A stretch of 64,000 nucleotides of DNA, from NCBI RefSeq assembly GCF_013387495.1, contig NZ_JABZEE010000021.1, positions 1-64,000 on the forward strand, read 5' to 3'. Both the position numbers and the translations under genes were made by a program. This DNA comes from Streptomyces sp. PKU-EA00015. GTDB taxonomy: Bacteria > Actinomycetota > Actinomycetes > Streptomycetales > Streptomycetaceae. The notes under the pieces are model-generated. The model saw nothing but the letters and a program-made list of their open reading frames with translations, was not told the DNA's origin and did no database searches. Below are positions 31,508-39,577 of this stretch, in pieces. The stretch's first letter is position 1, and each line of letters starts with the position of its first letter.

Positions 31508-32461
31508 ATGACACTCCCTCTGGCGGGCCTCACGGCCGTCGTCACCGGTGCGGGCCGGGGCCTCGGCCGCGCGGAGGCACGGGAACTGGCGCGGCTCGGT
31601 GCGGCCGTCGTCGTCAACGACTACGGGAAGCCGGGCCATGGGGGTACCTCCCATGCCGAAGGCTATGGGGGAGGCAGCGGCGACGCGTCGGCCGCGCCCG
31701 CCGAGTCGGTCGCGGCCGAGATCCGCGCGGCGGGCGGCCGGGCGGTCGCCCACCTCGGCGACGTCGCCGACTTCGCGACGGCCCGGGGGCTGATCGACCT
31801 GGCCGTGAAGGAGTTCGGCAAGCTCGACATCCTCGTCAACAACGCGGGCATCCTGCGCGATCGCATGATCTTCTCGATGTCCGAGAGCGAATGGGACGCG
31901 GTGGTCCACGTCCACCTGAAGGGCCACTTCACCACGACGCGCTTCGCCTCGGAACACTGGCGCGCACGCGCCAAGGCGGCGGGCGCGCCGGTGTACGGCC
32001 GGATCGTCAACACCTCGTCGGAGGCGTTCCTGGCGGGCTCGGCGGGCCAGCCCAACTACGCGGCGGCCAAGGGCGGGATCGTCGGCCTGACGACGTCGTC
32101 GGCGCAGGCGCTGGCGAAGTACGGGGTGACGGTGAACGCGATCTGCCCGCGGGCGCGGACCCGTATGACGGCGGACGTCTTCGGCGACGCCCCGCCCCCG
32201 GGCGCGGCCGACCCTCTGTCCCCGGAGCACGTGGCGCCTCTCGTGGGCTACCTCGCGTCCCCGGCGGCGTCGGTGGTCACCGGCCAGGTGCTGGTGGTGC
32301 ACGGGGGGATGGTGGCGGTGATGGAACGCCCGAGGGTGGCGGCGAAGTTCGACACGGCGAAGGACGTGTTCACGTACGAGGAACTGGAGTCGCTGCTGAC
32401 GCCCCACTTCGACGGGGAGTCGTTCGCGGCGCGCGAGGTCCTGTCGTTGAGGAGGGGGTAG
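31508..32461 (+). CDS. Short-chain dehydrogenase, Hsd4A-like (3-hydroxyacyl-CoA dehydrogenase)
   Basis: 317 residues. The SDR cofactor motif is TGAGRGLG (13-20), then VVVNDYG, NNAG and the active site Ser...YxxxK in VNTSSEAFLAGSAGQPNYAAAKGG. The extended C terminus (FDTAKDVFTYEELESLLTPHF) is typical of 17-beta-HSD type 4-like enzymes, which oxidise the 3-hydroxyacyl-CoA made by Hsd4B. It is the last gene of the operon. Residues ~44-57 (HGGTSHAEGYGGGS) are encoded by a palindromic intergenic-type repeat inserted in frame into the loop after beta-2. Confidence 0.88.
   Translation: MTLPLAGLTAVVTGAGRGLGRAEARELARLGAAVVVNDYGKPGHGGTSHAEGYGGGSGDASAAPAESVAAEIRAAGGRAVAHLGDVADFATARGLIDLAVKEFGKLDILVNNAGILRDRMIFSMSESEWDAVVHVHLKGHFTTTRFASEHWRARAKAAGAPVYGRIVNTSSEAFLAGSAGQPNYAAAKGGIVGLTTSSAQALAKYGVTVNAICPRARTRMTADVFGDAPPPGAADPLSPEHVAPLVGYLASPAASVVTGQVLVVHGGMVAVMERPRVAAKFDTAKDVFTYEELESLLTPHFDGESFAAREVLSLRRG
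31637..31679. repeat. Short palindromic repeat inserted in frame in the SDR gene
   Basis: The sequence gggggtacctcccatgccg followed by aaggctatgggggag is a hairpin unit of a type widespread between Streptomyces genes: CTCCCAT pairs with ATGGGGGAG. Here it is inside the coding frame and encodes a Gly/His-rich loop. Confidence 0.7.
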
Positions 32462-32510
32462 GGGGTCGGGCGCGGCGCGTGATGCGGGGTCTCTGCCCCC
32501 GTGTGTCGCC

Positions 32511-33000
32511 GCGCCTCAATCGCCGGCGGGGCTTGATTTGCCCCCCGTTCCTCAAGCGCCGGGGTTTGATTCGCCCCCGTGCCTCAAGGACCGTCGGGGT
32601 TGGGTGTGCCTGAAGCGTCGGCGCGGCTTGGTGTGTGCGGCGGTCTTGTCGGGGCTCTGCCCCGAGCCTCGCGCCTCAATCGCCGGCGGGGCTTGATTTG
32701 CCCCTTGTGCCTCGAGCGCCGGGGTTTGATTCGCCCCCGTGCCTCAAGGACCGTCGGGGTTGGGTGTGCCTGAAGCGTCGGCGCGGCTTGGTGTGTGCGG
32801 CGGTCTTGTCGGGGCTCTGCCCCGGGCCTCGCGCCTCAATCGCCGGCGGGGCTTGATTTGCCCCTTGTGCCTCGAGCGCCGGGGTTTGCTTCGCCCCCGT
32901 GCCTCAAGGACCGTCGGGCTTGGGTGTGCCTGAAGCGCCGGCGCGGCTTGGTGTGTGCGGCGGTCTTGTCGGGGCTCTGCCCCGAGCCTCAATCGTCGGC
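32511..33000. repeat. 160-bp tandem repeat array
   Basis: Units begin at 32581, 32741 and 32901 (gcctcaaggaccgtcggg), exactly 160 bp apart. A partial unit precedes them from 32511, and the third breaks off near 33000. Copies 1 and 2 differ at few positions. Each unit is itself built of 35-40-bp submodules of the type cctcaatcgccggcggggct, so the array is a minisatellite of degenerate palindromic modules. Short frames within it recur every 160 bp and are not treated as genes. 32462-32510 shows nothing else. Confidence 0.9.
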
Positions 33001-33390
33001 GAGGCTTGATGCGCCCCCACCTATGCCTCGATGGTCGGCGGGGGTTCAAGCCCCGCGCCTCAATCGCCGGCGCGGCTTGGTGTGTGTGGCGGTCTTGTCG
33101 GGGCGCTGCCCCAAGCCCCGCGCCTCAATCGCCGGCGGGGCATGATTTCCCCCTGTGCCTCAAGCGCCGGCTGGGCTTGCTTCGCCCCCCGTGCGCCTGA
33201 GGCGCCCCGCGTGGCTCGTGGGGGATGAGCCCGGGGGCCGGAACGGCCGACGGGCTGGGTGCCGCGCAGCGACAGTGCCAGCCCGTCTGGGGGTTCGCCC
33301 ACGGCCGCCAGGCCGTAGGGGGAGCGGCGGTTACAGGGGTCCAGGGCGGAGCCCGGTTACGGGATGGGGCGGGGTGGGGAAAACACCCCC
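33001..33390. repeat. Degenerate palindromic repeat modules following the tandem array
   Basis: Single modules cctcaatcgccggcg-type lie at about 33060 and 33122, the ggccgccaggccgtaggggg apex type at about 33300 and the ggagcccggttacgg...gcggggtggggaaaa type at about 33340-33385. The same modules occur at 1-205, 13189-13248 and 39100-39540. No gene is supported here. Confidence 0.75.
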
Positions 33391-33395
33391 GCGAT

Positions 33396-33572
33396 TCAGG
33401 CGCCCCCGCCCTCCGACGCCCCCGGACGCCGGTGGCGGCCGTACGTCGGCGCCGCCCCGTCCTCCGCCGTGGCCGCCCCACCACGATGCTTCCCCGCGCC
33501 GCCGGCGTCGGCCCCGACCGCGTCCGCCGGCTGCGGGCGCTCGTGGGCCGTGTCGGTTCGGACTTCATACAT
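33396..33572 (-). CDS. Small hydrophilic protein (58 aa)
   Basis: The frame from ATG 33572 begins MYEVRTDTAHERPQPADAVG, continues with AGGAGKHRGGAATAEDGAAP and ends YGRHRRPGASEGGGA. GKHR and GRHRR elements with Ala/Asp/Gly spacing are a composition I associate with small Streptomyces proteins and tails. GGGGTGAAG lies about 8 nt upstream. The function is unknown. The alternative is chance open frame in GC-rich DNA, so confidence is moderate. Confidence 0.4.
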   Translation of the reverse strand: MYEVRTDTAHERPQPADAVGADAGGAGKHRGGAATAEDGAAPTYGRHRRPGASEGGGA

Positions 33573-33692
33573 GTGAGAACTTCACCCCGTCGCAATCGCT
33601 GATGCACTGTCACAGGGCTCCGGCAGCAAGCCCCGTGGACCCGTCACCGTCGGCGCGCGGGCAGTGCGGCTGCGTAGCCCCGGCCGCAGAGT

Positions 33693-34925
33693 CTAACCAC
33701 GGGCCGCACGGCCGGTGAGGGGTGCCTGCTGCAAGGGAACCGGCTTGCACACCGCAGGACTCCCTGACGCCTCGCACGGTTCCCCACCTGCGTGTTCCGC
33801 TTGTGCCGGTTCTGTGGCCGGGCCCTCGCCGGGGCTCCGCACGCCGTTCGCATCCGGCAGGCCGAAGGTTTCTGCACCCCCGGCCGCACCCCCGGCCTCG
33901 CCGCCGCCCGCACCGTCCTCCGGCGCCTCCATCCGCACCACTCCGCACGGCACTTCGCCGGTCGCGTACGGCAGTCGGAGCACCCCGTCCCTGCTCCACG
34001 TCCCCGAACCCGCCAACCACCCGGGGGGAGGTGCCAGTTGGTGGAGGCGGCGGCCCGCCGGGCGCCATACCCCCAGCCAGCTGCCCGCCGCCCCGTCGAT
34101 CCGCAGCGCCACCGCGCAGCTCTCCGGCGCCAGTATCTGCCCCGGCTGCACGGCGAACGGCGTCACCAGCGCGTCCGGCAGCCGCAGGCTCTCGGGGAAC
34201 CGGACCGGTCGCAGGCTGCCGAGCACGCCCCAGCCGAGCCGGTCCCGGCCCTCGCCCGGCGCGTTCGAGCGGATCAGCAGCAGGCCGCTGTCGGCGTCCG
34301 CGAGCAGTAGCCGGTCGTCGCTCTCGTCGGTGATCTCCAGCAGCGGTGTCACCACCCCGCCGAGCGCGAGGTCCACCGCCACCGTCTTCACCGGTCCGCC
34401 GGGCTGCTGCCGGTCCAGGGCGAGCAGCCGTCCCGTACGGTCGAGCCACGCGCCGCCCGAGCAGCGGCCGGGCACGTCGGCGACGCGCTCGGGGCCGAAC
34501 GCCCCGCCCGCCACGAGCCACACGGCCGTCGACGTCTCCCCGGGCGCCAGGGCATAGGCGTACGCACCGTCCGGTGCGGGCGGGAGCAGGGTGAGCTCCG
34601 CGGCCTCGACAGCGCCGAGGGCCAGTTCACCGGTCCCCGGACCGGTCGGGTACAGCAGCGAGAACGTGTGCCGCTCGCCCGCACGGCGGTTGATCAGGAC
34701 CCGTCCGTCGGCCAGCGGCAGCACCTCCGCATCGCGCTCCTCGGGCTGGTCCAGCGGCAGCGGGACGGCGTAAGGCTCGGGTCCGTCGAGCGTCCAGCGC
34801 TCCGGGAACAGGGCGTCGCGGGTTCCGGCGAGCCGGGCCGCGTACGTACCGTCCGCGGTGATCGTGAACCCCGTACTCGCCACCGCCTCTTCCTTTGCGG
34901 CGGTCTCGATGGCACAGGCAGTCAT
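33693..34925 (-). CDS. Propeller-like cytoplasmic protein of unknown function
   Basis: 410 residues with no signal peptide. Repeated beta-rich blocks with alternating hydrophobic strands (ELALGAVEAAELTLLPPAPDG, GRLLALDRQQPGG, DRLLLADADSGLLLIRSN) suggest a seven-bladed propeller over residues ~30-330. The last 70 residues are a Gly/Ala/Pro-rich tail. A conserved-type start MTACAIETAAKEEAV is preceded by GGAGGTG (9 nt). It is divergent from the iron-box siderophore gene, with 183 nt between. Function unknown; co-regulation by iron is possible but the box lies nearer the other gene. Confidence 0.7.
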   Translation of the reverse strand: MTACAIETAAKEEAVASTGFTITADGTYAARLAGTRDALFPERWTLDGPEPYAVPLPLDQPEERDAEVLPLADGRVLINRRAGERHTFSLLYPTGPGTGELALGAVEAAELTLLPPAPDGAYAYALAPGETSTAVWLVAGGAFGPERVADVPGRCSGGAWLDRTGRLLALDRQQPGGPVKTVAVDLALGGVVTPLLEITDESDDRLLLADADSGLLLIRSNAPGEGRDRLGWGVLGSLRPVRFPESLRLPDALVTPFAVQPGQILAPESCAVALRIDGAAGSWLGVWRPAGRRLHQLAPPPGWLAGSGTWSRDGVLRLPYATGEVPCGVVRMEAPEDGAGGGEAGGAAGGAETFGLPDANGVRSPGEGPATEPAQAEHAGGEPCEASGSPAVCKPVPLQQAPLTGRAARG

Positions 34926-35068
34926 CGATACGTCACCTCCGTCCGTCGACGCTAGGTATCGCACTTCCTGCCGAACACTGCGAGACGCGGCACTTCACAC
35001 ATAAGGATGGCGATGCCCGGATTTGCCTGAGACGAAGGGGGTGGTTGTGCTCGGTGACGGAGGAGTGC

Positions 35069-35088
35069 TTAAGGTAAGGCACCCCTAA
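35069..35088 (+). promoter_or_regulatory. Iron box (DmdR/IdeR-type operator)
   Basis: TTAAGGTAAGGCACCCCTAA resembles the actinobacterial iron box TTAGGTTAGGCTAACCTAA in spacing and most positions. It lies 20 nt before the lipoprotein ATG. Repression under iron sufficiency is expected. Confidence 0.85.
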
Positions 35089-35108
35089 GTTCGTCCCCAG
35101 GAGTCACC

Positions 35109-36106
35109 ATGTCCCTACGCCGCCGCGGCGCCGCCGCAGCCATCGCTCTCACCGCCGCACTGTCCCTTGCCGCCTGCGGCGCCGACGGGGGCGGGGGCGA
35201 CTCCGGGAAGGGCAAGGACAGCGGAAGCCAGGGCGATGCGGGCGGCAAGCCATGGGCACGGACGCCCGGCCCGGCCAGTTCCCGCGCACCATCACCCACG
35301 CCCTCGGCACGACGGAACTGAAGTCCGCGCCGAAGCGGGTCGTGGTCCTCGACGTCGGCGAGCTCGACAACGTCGCCTCCCTCGGCGTCGAGCCGGTGGG
35401 CTACGCGCCCACCGAGGGCGACGACGGCATCCCCGGCTACCTGAAGAAGCAGGCCGGCAGCCCGAAGAGCGTCGGCACGATCAACAGCCTCAACCTGGAG
35501 GCCATCGCCGCGCTGAAGCCCGACCTGATCCTCGGCAGCGAGCTGCGCGCGGCCGACAAGTACGACGAGCTGTCCAAGATCGCCCCGACGGTCTTCTCCA
35601 TCCGCCCCGGCTTCACGTGGAAGGAGAACTACCTCCTCAACGCCGCCGCGCTCGACAGGACGGCCGAGGCGAAGGAGCAGCTCGGCGCGTACGAGAAGAA
35701 GGCGAAGCAGCTCGGCACGGACATCGGTGAGAAGAAGCCGACCGTCACCATGCTGCGCTACATGCCGGGCAAGATCCGCCTGTACGCCCAGGCGTCCTTC
35801 ATCGGCACGATCCTGCGCGACGCGGGCGTCCCGCGCCCCGCGAACCAGCAGATCGAGGACCTGGCGGTCGAGATCAGCCCGGAGAAGATGGACCAGGCCG
35901 ACGCGGACTGGATCTTCACCGGCGTCTACGGCGACCCGGCCAAGACCCAGCGCGACACCGCCCGCTCCAACCCGCTGTGGAAGAACCTCGAGGCGGTCAA
36001 GGCCGGTCAGGCCAAGGACGTTCCGGACGAGACCTGGTACCTCGGGCTCGGCGTCACGGCGGCGAACGAGGTCCTGGACGACCTGCGCGGCTACCTCGTC
36101 AAGTAG
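35109..36106 (+). pseudogene. Siderophore-binding lipoprotein (DesE-like), frameshifted
   Basis: The signal peptide and lipobox (MSLRRRGAAAAIALTAALSLAAC, cleavage before Cys) run in frame from 35109. They continue in a Gly/Ser/Asp linker to about 35250 and end at a stop at 35321. The substrate-binding domain lies in the -1 frame from about 35252 to 36106: FPRTITHALGTTELKSAPKR, VVVLDVGELDN and LNLEAIAALKPDLILGS, the FecB/DesE fold for ferric hydroxamates. One extra base near 35245-35255 would restore a ~330-residue lipoprotein. This is either a true inactivating mutation, ribosomal slippage or an assembly error. The iron box upstream fits the role. Confidence 0.8.
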
Positions 36107-36124
36107 CACCCGCCGACCGGACGG

Positions 36125-36155
36125 CCGCGGCGCCCCCAGCGGTGGGGCGCCGCGG
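36125..36155. terminator. GC hairpin after the siderophore-binding gene
   Basis: ccgcggcgcccc / ggggcgccgcgg (12-bp perfect arms) surround a 7-base loop, 19 nt after the stop. No U tract. Likely terminator. Confidence 0.7.
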
Positions 36156-36227
36156 TCGTCCGCCGTGCGCCGGGCGGCGCCGCGGGCACAGACCGGTGTC
36201 CGGGCCCGGGCAGGTAGCCTTTCCCCC

Positions 36228-37067
36228 GTGCCCCGTCTGTCTGAAGTCATCACCGCCCTCGACGCCCTCTGGCCGCCCGAGCGGGCCGAACAGTGGGACG
36301 CGGTCGGCACGGTGTGCGGTGAGCCCGACGCCGCGGTCACGCGCGTGCTGTTCGCCGTCGACCCCGTCCAGGACGTCGTCGACGAGGCGGTGCGGCTGGG
36401 CGCCGACCTGCTGGTCACCCACCACCCGCTCTACCTGCGCGGTACGACGACCGTCGCCGCCGGCCACTTCAAGGGCCGTGTCGTGCACACGTTGATCAAG
36501 AACGACATCGCGCTGCACGTCGCCCACACCAACGCGGACACCGCCGACCCCGGCGTCTCCGACGCCCTCGCGGGCGCGCTCGACCTGCGGGTCGTGCGGC
36601 CCCTGGTGCCCGACACCTCCGACGCGAACGGGCGCCGCGGCCTCGGGCGCGTCTGCGAACTCGACCGCCCCGAGACGCTGCGCGACTTCGCCGCGCGCGC
36701 CGCGAAGCGGCTGCCCGCCACCGCACACGGCATCCGTGTCGCGGGGGACCCGGACGCCCTCGTACGGACCGTCGCGGTCAGCGGCGGTTCCGGCGACAGC
36801 CTCTTCGACCAGGTGCGGGCCGCCGGAGTGGACGCCTTCCTCACCGCCGACCTGCGCCACCACCCCGCGTCGGAGGCGACACAGCACTCTCCCCTCGGAC
36901 TCGTCGACGCCGCCCACTGGGCCACCGAGTGGCCCTGGTGCGAGCAGGCGGCGGCGCAGCTCGACGAGATCTCCGACCGGCACGGCTGGGACCTGCGGGT
37001 CCACGTCTCGACGACGGTCACCGACCCCTGGTCCTCCCACCACGATTCCCCTGGAGCCCCCAACTGA
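36228..37067 (+). CDS. Nif3-like dinuclear metal centre protein
   Basis: 279 residues. NIF3/YqfO/YbgI family: LLVTHHPLYLRG (metal His pair), ALHVAHTNADTA and the C-terminal FLTADLRHHPASEA with GLVDAAHWATEWP. It binds two metal ions; the reaction is not firmly established, though a GTP cyclohydrolase-like role has been proposed for relatives. It heads a tightly packed operon with the zinc-ribbon and RNase H/phosphatase genes, a conserved actinobacterial arrangement. A -10-like TAGCCT (36215-36220) lies 7 bases before the GTG, so the mRNA is probably leaderless. Confidence 0.88.
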   Translation: MPRLSEVITALDALWPPERAEQWDAVGTVCGEPDAAVTRVLFAVDPVQDVVDEAVRLGADLLVTHHPLYLRGTTTVAAGHFKGRVVHTLIKNDIALHVAHTNADTADPGVSDALAGALDLRVVRPLVPDTSDANGRRGLGRVCELDRPETLRDFAARAAKRLPATAHGIRVAGDPDALVRTVAVSGGSGDSLFDQVRAAGVDAFLTADLRHHPASEATQHSPLGLVDAAHWATEWPWCEQAAAQLDEISDRHGWDLRVHVSTTVTDPWSSHHDSPGAPN

Positions 37068-37807
37068 ACGCCGCGCCCGCCGACCAGATCCGACTCCTCG
37101 ACGTACAGGCCCTCGACATGCGCCTGGCGCAGCTGGCCCACAAGCGCAAGTCGCTGCCCGAGCATGCCGAGATCGAGTCGCTGAACAAGGACCTCACGCA
37201 GCTGCGCGACCTGCTCGTCGCCGCGCAGACCGAGGAGAGCGACACCGCCCGCGAGCAGACCAAGGCGGAGCAGGACGTCGACCAGGTGCGCCAGCGCGCC
37301 ACCCGCGACCAGCAGCGCCTCGACTCCGGCGCGGTCACCTCGCCCAAGGACCTGGAGAACCTCCAGCGCGAGATCGTCTCGCTCGCCAAGCGCCAGGGCG
37401 ACCTCGAGGACGTGGTCCTGGAGGTCATGGAGCGCCGCGAGTCCGCGCAGGAGCGGGTCGCCGAGCTGACCGAGCGCGTCTCGTCCGTGCAGGGCAAGGC
37501 CGACGCGGCGACGGCCCGGCGCGACGCCGCACAGGCGGAGCTGGACGACGAGGCCGCCTCGGTCACCAAGGAGCGCGAGCTCGTGGCCGGTTCGGTGCCC
37601 GCCGACCTGCTGAAGCTCTACGAGAAGCTGCGTGTGCAGCAGGGCGGTGTCGGCGCGGCGCGCCTGTTCCAGCGCCGTTGCGAGGGCTGCCAGCTGGAGC
37701 TGAACATCACCGAGCTCAACGAGGTCCGCGCGGCCGCGCCCGACACGGTGCTGCGCTGCGAGAACTGCCGCCGCATCCTCGTCCGTACGTCCGAGTCGGG
37801 GCTGTAG
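37064..37807 (+). CDS. Coiled-coil C4 zinc-ribbon protein (CT398-like)
   Basis: 247 residues. Most of the chain is a long antiparallel coiled coil (about 15-175; heptads such as EIESLNKDLTQLRDLL and DLENLQREIVSLAKRQ). A C-terminal zinc ribbon follows with CEGCQLELN and CENCRRIL. It resembles the CT398/FlgZ-like zinc-ribbon family, thought to act as a nucleic-acid or protein scaffold. No AUG/GUG/UUG fits the N terminus. The frame MNAAPADQIRLLDVQALDMRL starts at a CTG (37064) that overlaps the Nif3 stop as CTGA, so a CUG start by coupled translation is inferred. Confidence 0.88.
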   Translation: MNAAPADQIRLLDVQALDMRLAQLAHKRKSLPEHAEIESLNKDLTQLRDLLVAAQTEESDTAREQTKAEQDVDQVRQRATRDQQRLDSGAVTSPKDLENLQREIVSLAKRQGDLEDVVLEVMERRESAQERVAELTERVSSVQGKADAATARRDAAQAELDDEAASVTKERELVAGSVPADLLKLYEKLRVQQGGVGAARLFQRRCEGCQLELNITELNEVRAAAPDTVLRCENCRRILVRTSESGL

Positions 37808-39072
37808 TGCCCGCAGTGCGTGAACTGGTCGTCGAGGCCGACGGCGGCTCCCGGGGGAACCCGGGGCCGGCCGGCTACGGCGCGGTCGTCCTCGACCCGG
37901 CCACCGGCCTGACGCTGGCCGAGGCGGCCGAGTACATCGGTGTGGCGACCAACAACGTCGCCGAGTACAAGGGCCTGGTGGCCGGGCTCAAGGCGGCCCG
38001 GGAGCTCGACCCCGAGGCGGTCGTCCGCGTCCGGATGGACTCCAAGCTCGTCGTCGAGCAGATGTCCGGCCGCTGGAAGATCAAGCACCCGGACATGCGG
38101 CCGCTGGCGGCCGAGGCCGCGTCCGTGTTCCCGTCGTCGCAGGTCACCTACGAGTGGATCCCGCGCGAGCGGAACAAGCACGCGGACCGGCTCGCCAACG
38201 AGGCGATGGACGCCGGACGCAAGGGCAGGCAGTGGGAGCCGTCGCGCTCCACGGCCGAGCTGGACACGCAGGCGGCGCGGGTCGTCGGGGACGCGGCGGC
38301 CGGCGCGGCGAAGGCGCGGGCGGCGCTGGCGGGTGCGAGCGCCGGCGCGGTCGCGGCGCCGGTGACCTCCGCGCCTGTCGCGGCGACGTTGACCCAGGCG
38401 GCGGCCGCGCCCGTGCCCGCCACGGGCTGGGGCGTGTCGGCGGACCTCGGCACGCCGTCCACGTTCGTGCTGCTCCGCCACGGCGAGACGGCGCTGACCC
38501 CCGAGAAGCGCTTCTCCGGCAGCGGGGGCAGCGACCCCGTCCTGTCGGAGGCGGGCCGCCGCCAGGCGGAGGCGGCCGCCACGGCCCTGGCGGCGCGCGG
38601 CACGATCCAGGCGGTCGTCACCTCGCCGCTGCGCCGCTGCCGCGAGACCGCCGAGGTGGTCGCGGCCCGGCTGGGCCTCGACGTGATTGTCGACGAGGGG
38701 CTGCGGGAGACGGACTTCGGCGCGTGGGAGGGGCTGACGTTCGCGGAGGTCCGCGCGCGCTACCCCGACGACCTGGACGCCTGGCTGGCGTCCCCCAAGG
38801 CGGCCCCGACGGGCGGCGGCGAGAGCTTCGCGACGGTGACGCGCCGGGTGTCGTCGGCCCGGGACCGGCTGCTGGCGCGCCACCAGGGCCGTACGGTGCT
38901 GCTGGTCACGCACGTGACGCCGATCAAGACCCTGGCCCGTCTGGCGCTGGGGGCCCCGCCGGAGTCCCTGTTCCGTATGGAACTCTCGGCGGCGTCGCTG
39001 TCGGCGCTGGCGTACTACGCGGACGGGAACGCGTCGCTGCGTCTCCTGAACGACACGTCCCACCTCCGCTGA
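37807..39072 (+). CDS. Bifunctional RNase H / acid phosphatase (CobC-like)
   Basis: 421 residues. The N-terminal RNase HI domain is VVEADGGSRGNPGPAGYG (Asp), VAEYKGLVAGL (Glu), VRVRMDSKLVVEQM (Asp) and RNKHADRLAN (Asp). An Ala-rich linker (~155-215) follows. The C-terminal histidine phosphatase domain has FVLLRHGET and LLVTHVTPIKT. S. coelicolor SCO2299, which I recall as biochemically characterised, has this fusion. It removes RNA from RNA-DNA hybrids; the phosphatase target is uncertain (alpha-ribazole phosphatase-like). The GTG at 37807 shares its G with the previous TAG. Confidence 0.93.
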   Translation: MPAVRELVVEADGGSRGNPGPAGYGAVVLDPATGLTLAEAAEYIGVATNNVAEYKGLVAGLKAARELDPEAVVRVRMDSKLVVEQMSGRWKIKHPDMRPLAAEAASVFPSSQVTYEWIPRERNKHADRLANEAMDAGRKGRQWEPSRSTAELDTQAARVVGDAAAGAAKARAALAGASAGAVAAPVTSAPVAATLTQAAAAPVPATGWGVSADLGTPSTFVLLRHGETALTPEKRFSGSGGSDPVLSEAGRRQAEAAATALAARGTIQAVVTSPLRRCRETAEVVAARLGLDVIVDEGLRETDFGAWEGLTFAEVRARYPDDLDAWLASPKAAPTGGGESFATVTRRVSSARDRLLARHQGRTVLLVTHVTPIKTLARLALGAPPESLFRMELSAASLSALAYYADGNASLRLLNDTSHLR

Positions 39073-39099
39073 GCCGAGGTACGGGGGCTCTGCCCCCGT

Positions 39100-39540
39100 A
39101 CCCCCCGCGCCTCAATCGCCGGCGGGGCTTGTTGTGCGAGGCGCCTGTCGGGGCTCTGCCCCAAGCCCCGCGCCTCAATCGCCGGCGGGGCTGAAGGTCC
39201 CGGCGGGGTCGGAAGTGCCGGCCTGGCAGCCCGTCGAGCGCCCCGCGCCCGTCCTCCGGGGCCTCGGTGACTCCCGCTGCTCGTGCGCCCACCGCTCGGG
39301 CCCGCGGCACGCCGATCGACGCCGCCGAGCACGTCTCGGCCTGCCTCGCCGACGCCGATCTACCCGGTGGACCCGGCGGGATCGGGCAGCCCGTCCGCGG
39401 CCCTCCCCCTGTCTTCGCCGGGGGGACCCCACCCACGGCCGCCAGGCCGTAGGGGGAGCTTGAGGACACCGCGCGGAGCGCGGTACGGGGGCCGGGGCGG
39501 GCGGAGCCCCGGTTCGGGGAGGGCGGGGTGGGGAAAAGCT
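39100..39540. repeat. Palindromic repeat modules between RNase H/phosphatase and GNAT genes
   Basis: The 505-nt gap contains cctcaatcgccggcggggct modules at about 39111 and 39174, tcggggctctgccccaagcc at about 39148, the ccacggccgccaggccgtaggggg unit at about 39430 and ggagccccggttcggg...gcggggtggggaaaa at about 39500-39540. All have relatives elsewhere in the window. No supported gene is seen. Confidence 0.8.
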
Positions 39541-39577
39541 CGCGCAGCCGCCGCCCGGCCTGTAGCACCATCGCCCC

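Noticed and set aside
32511..33000. Regular direct repeats considered as a CRISPR array
   Set aside because: The period is 160 bp with the whole unit repeated. There are no unique spacers and no cas genes, so it is a tandem minisatellite.
32579..33145. Short open frames with recurring peptide sequence in the repeat field
   Set aside because: They recur every 160 bp because the DNA repeats. They have no ribosome sites and no conserved protein features.
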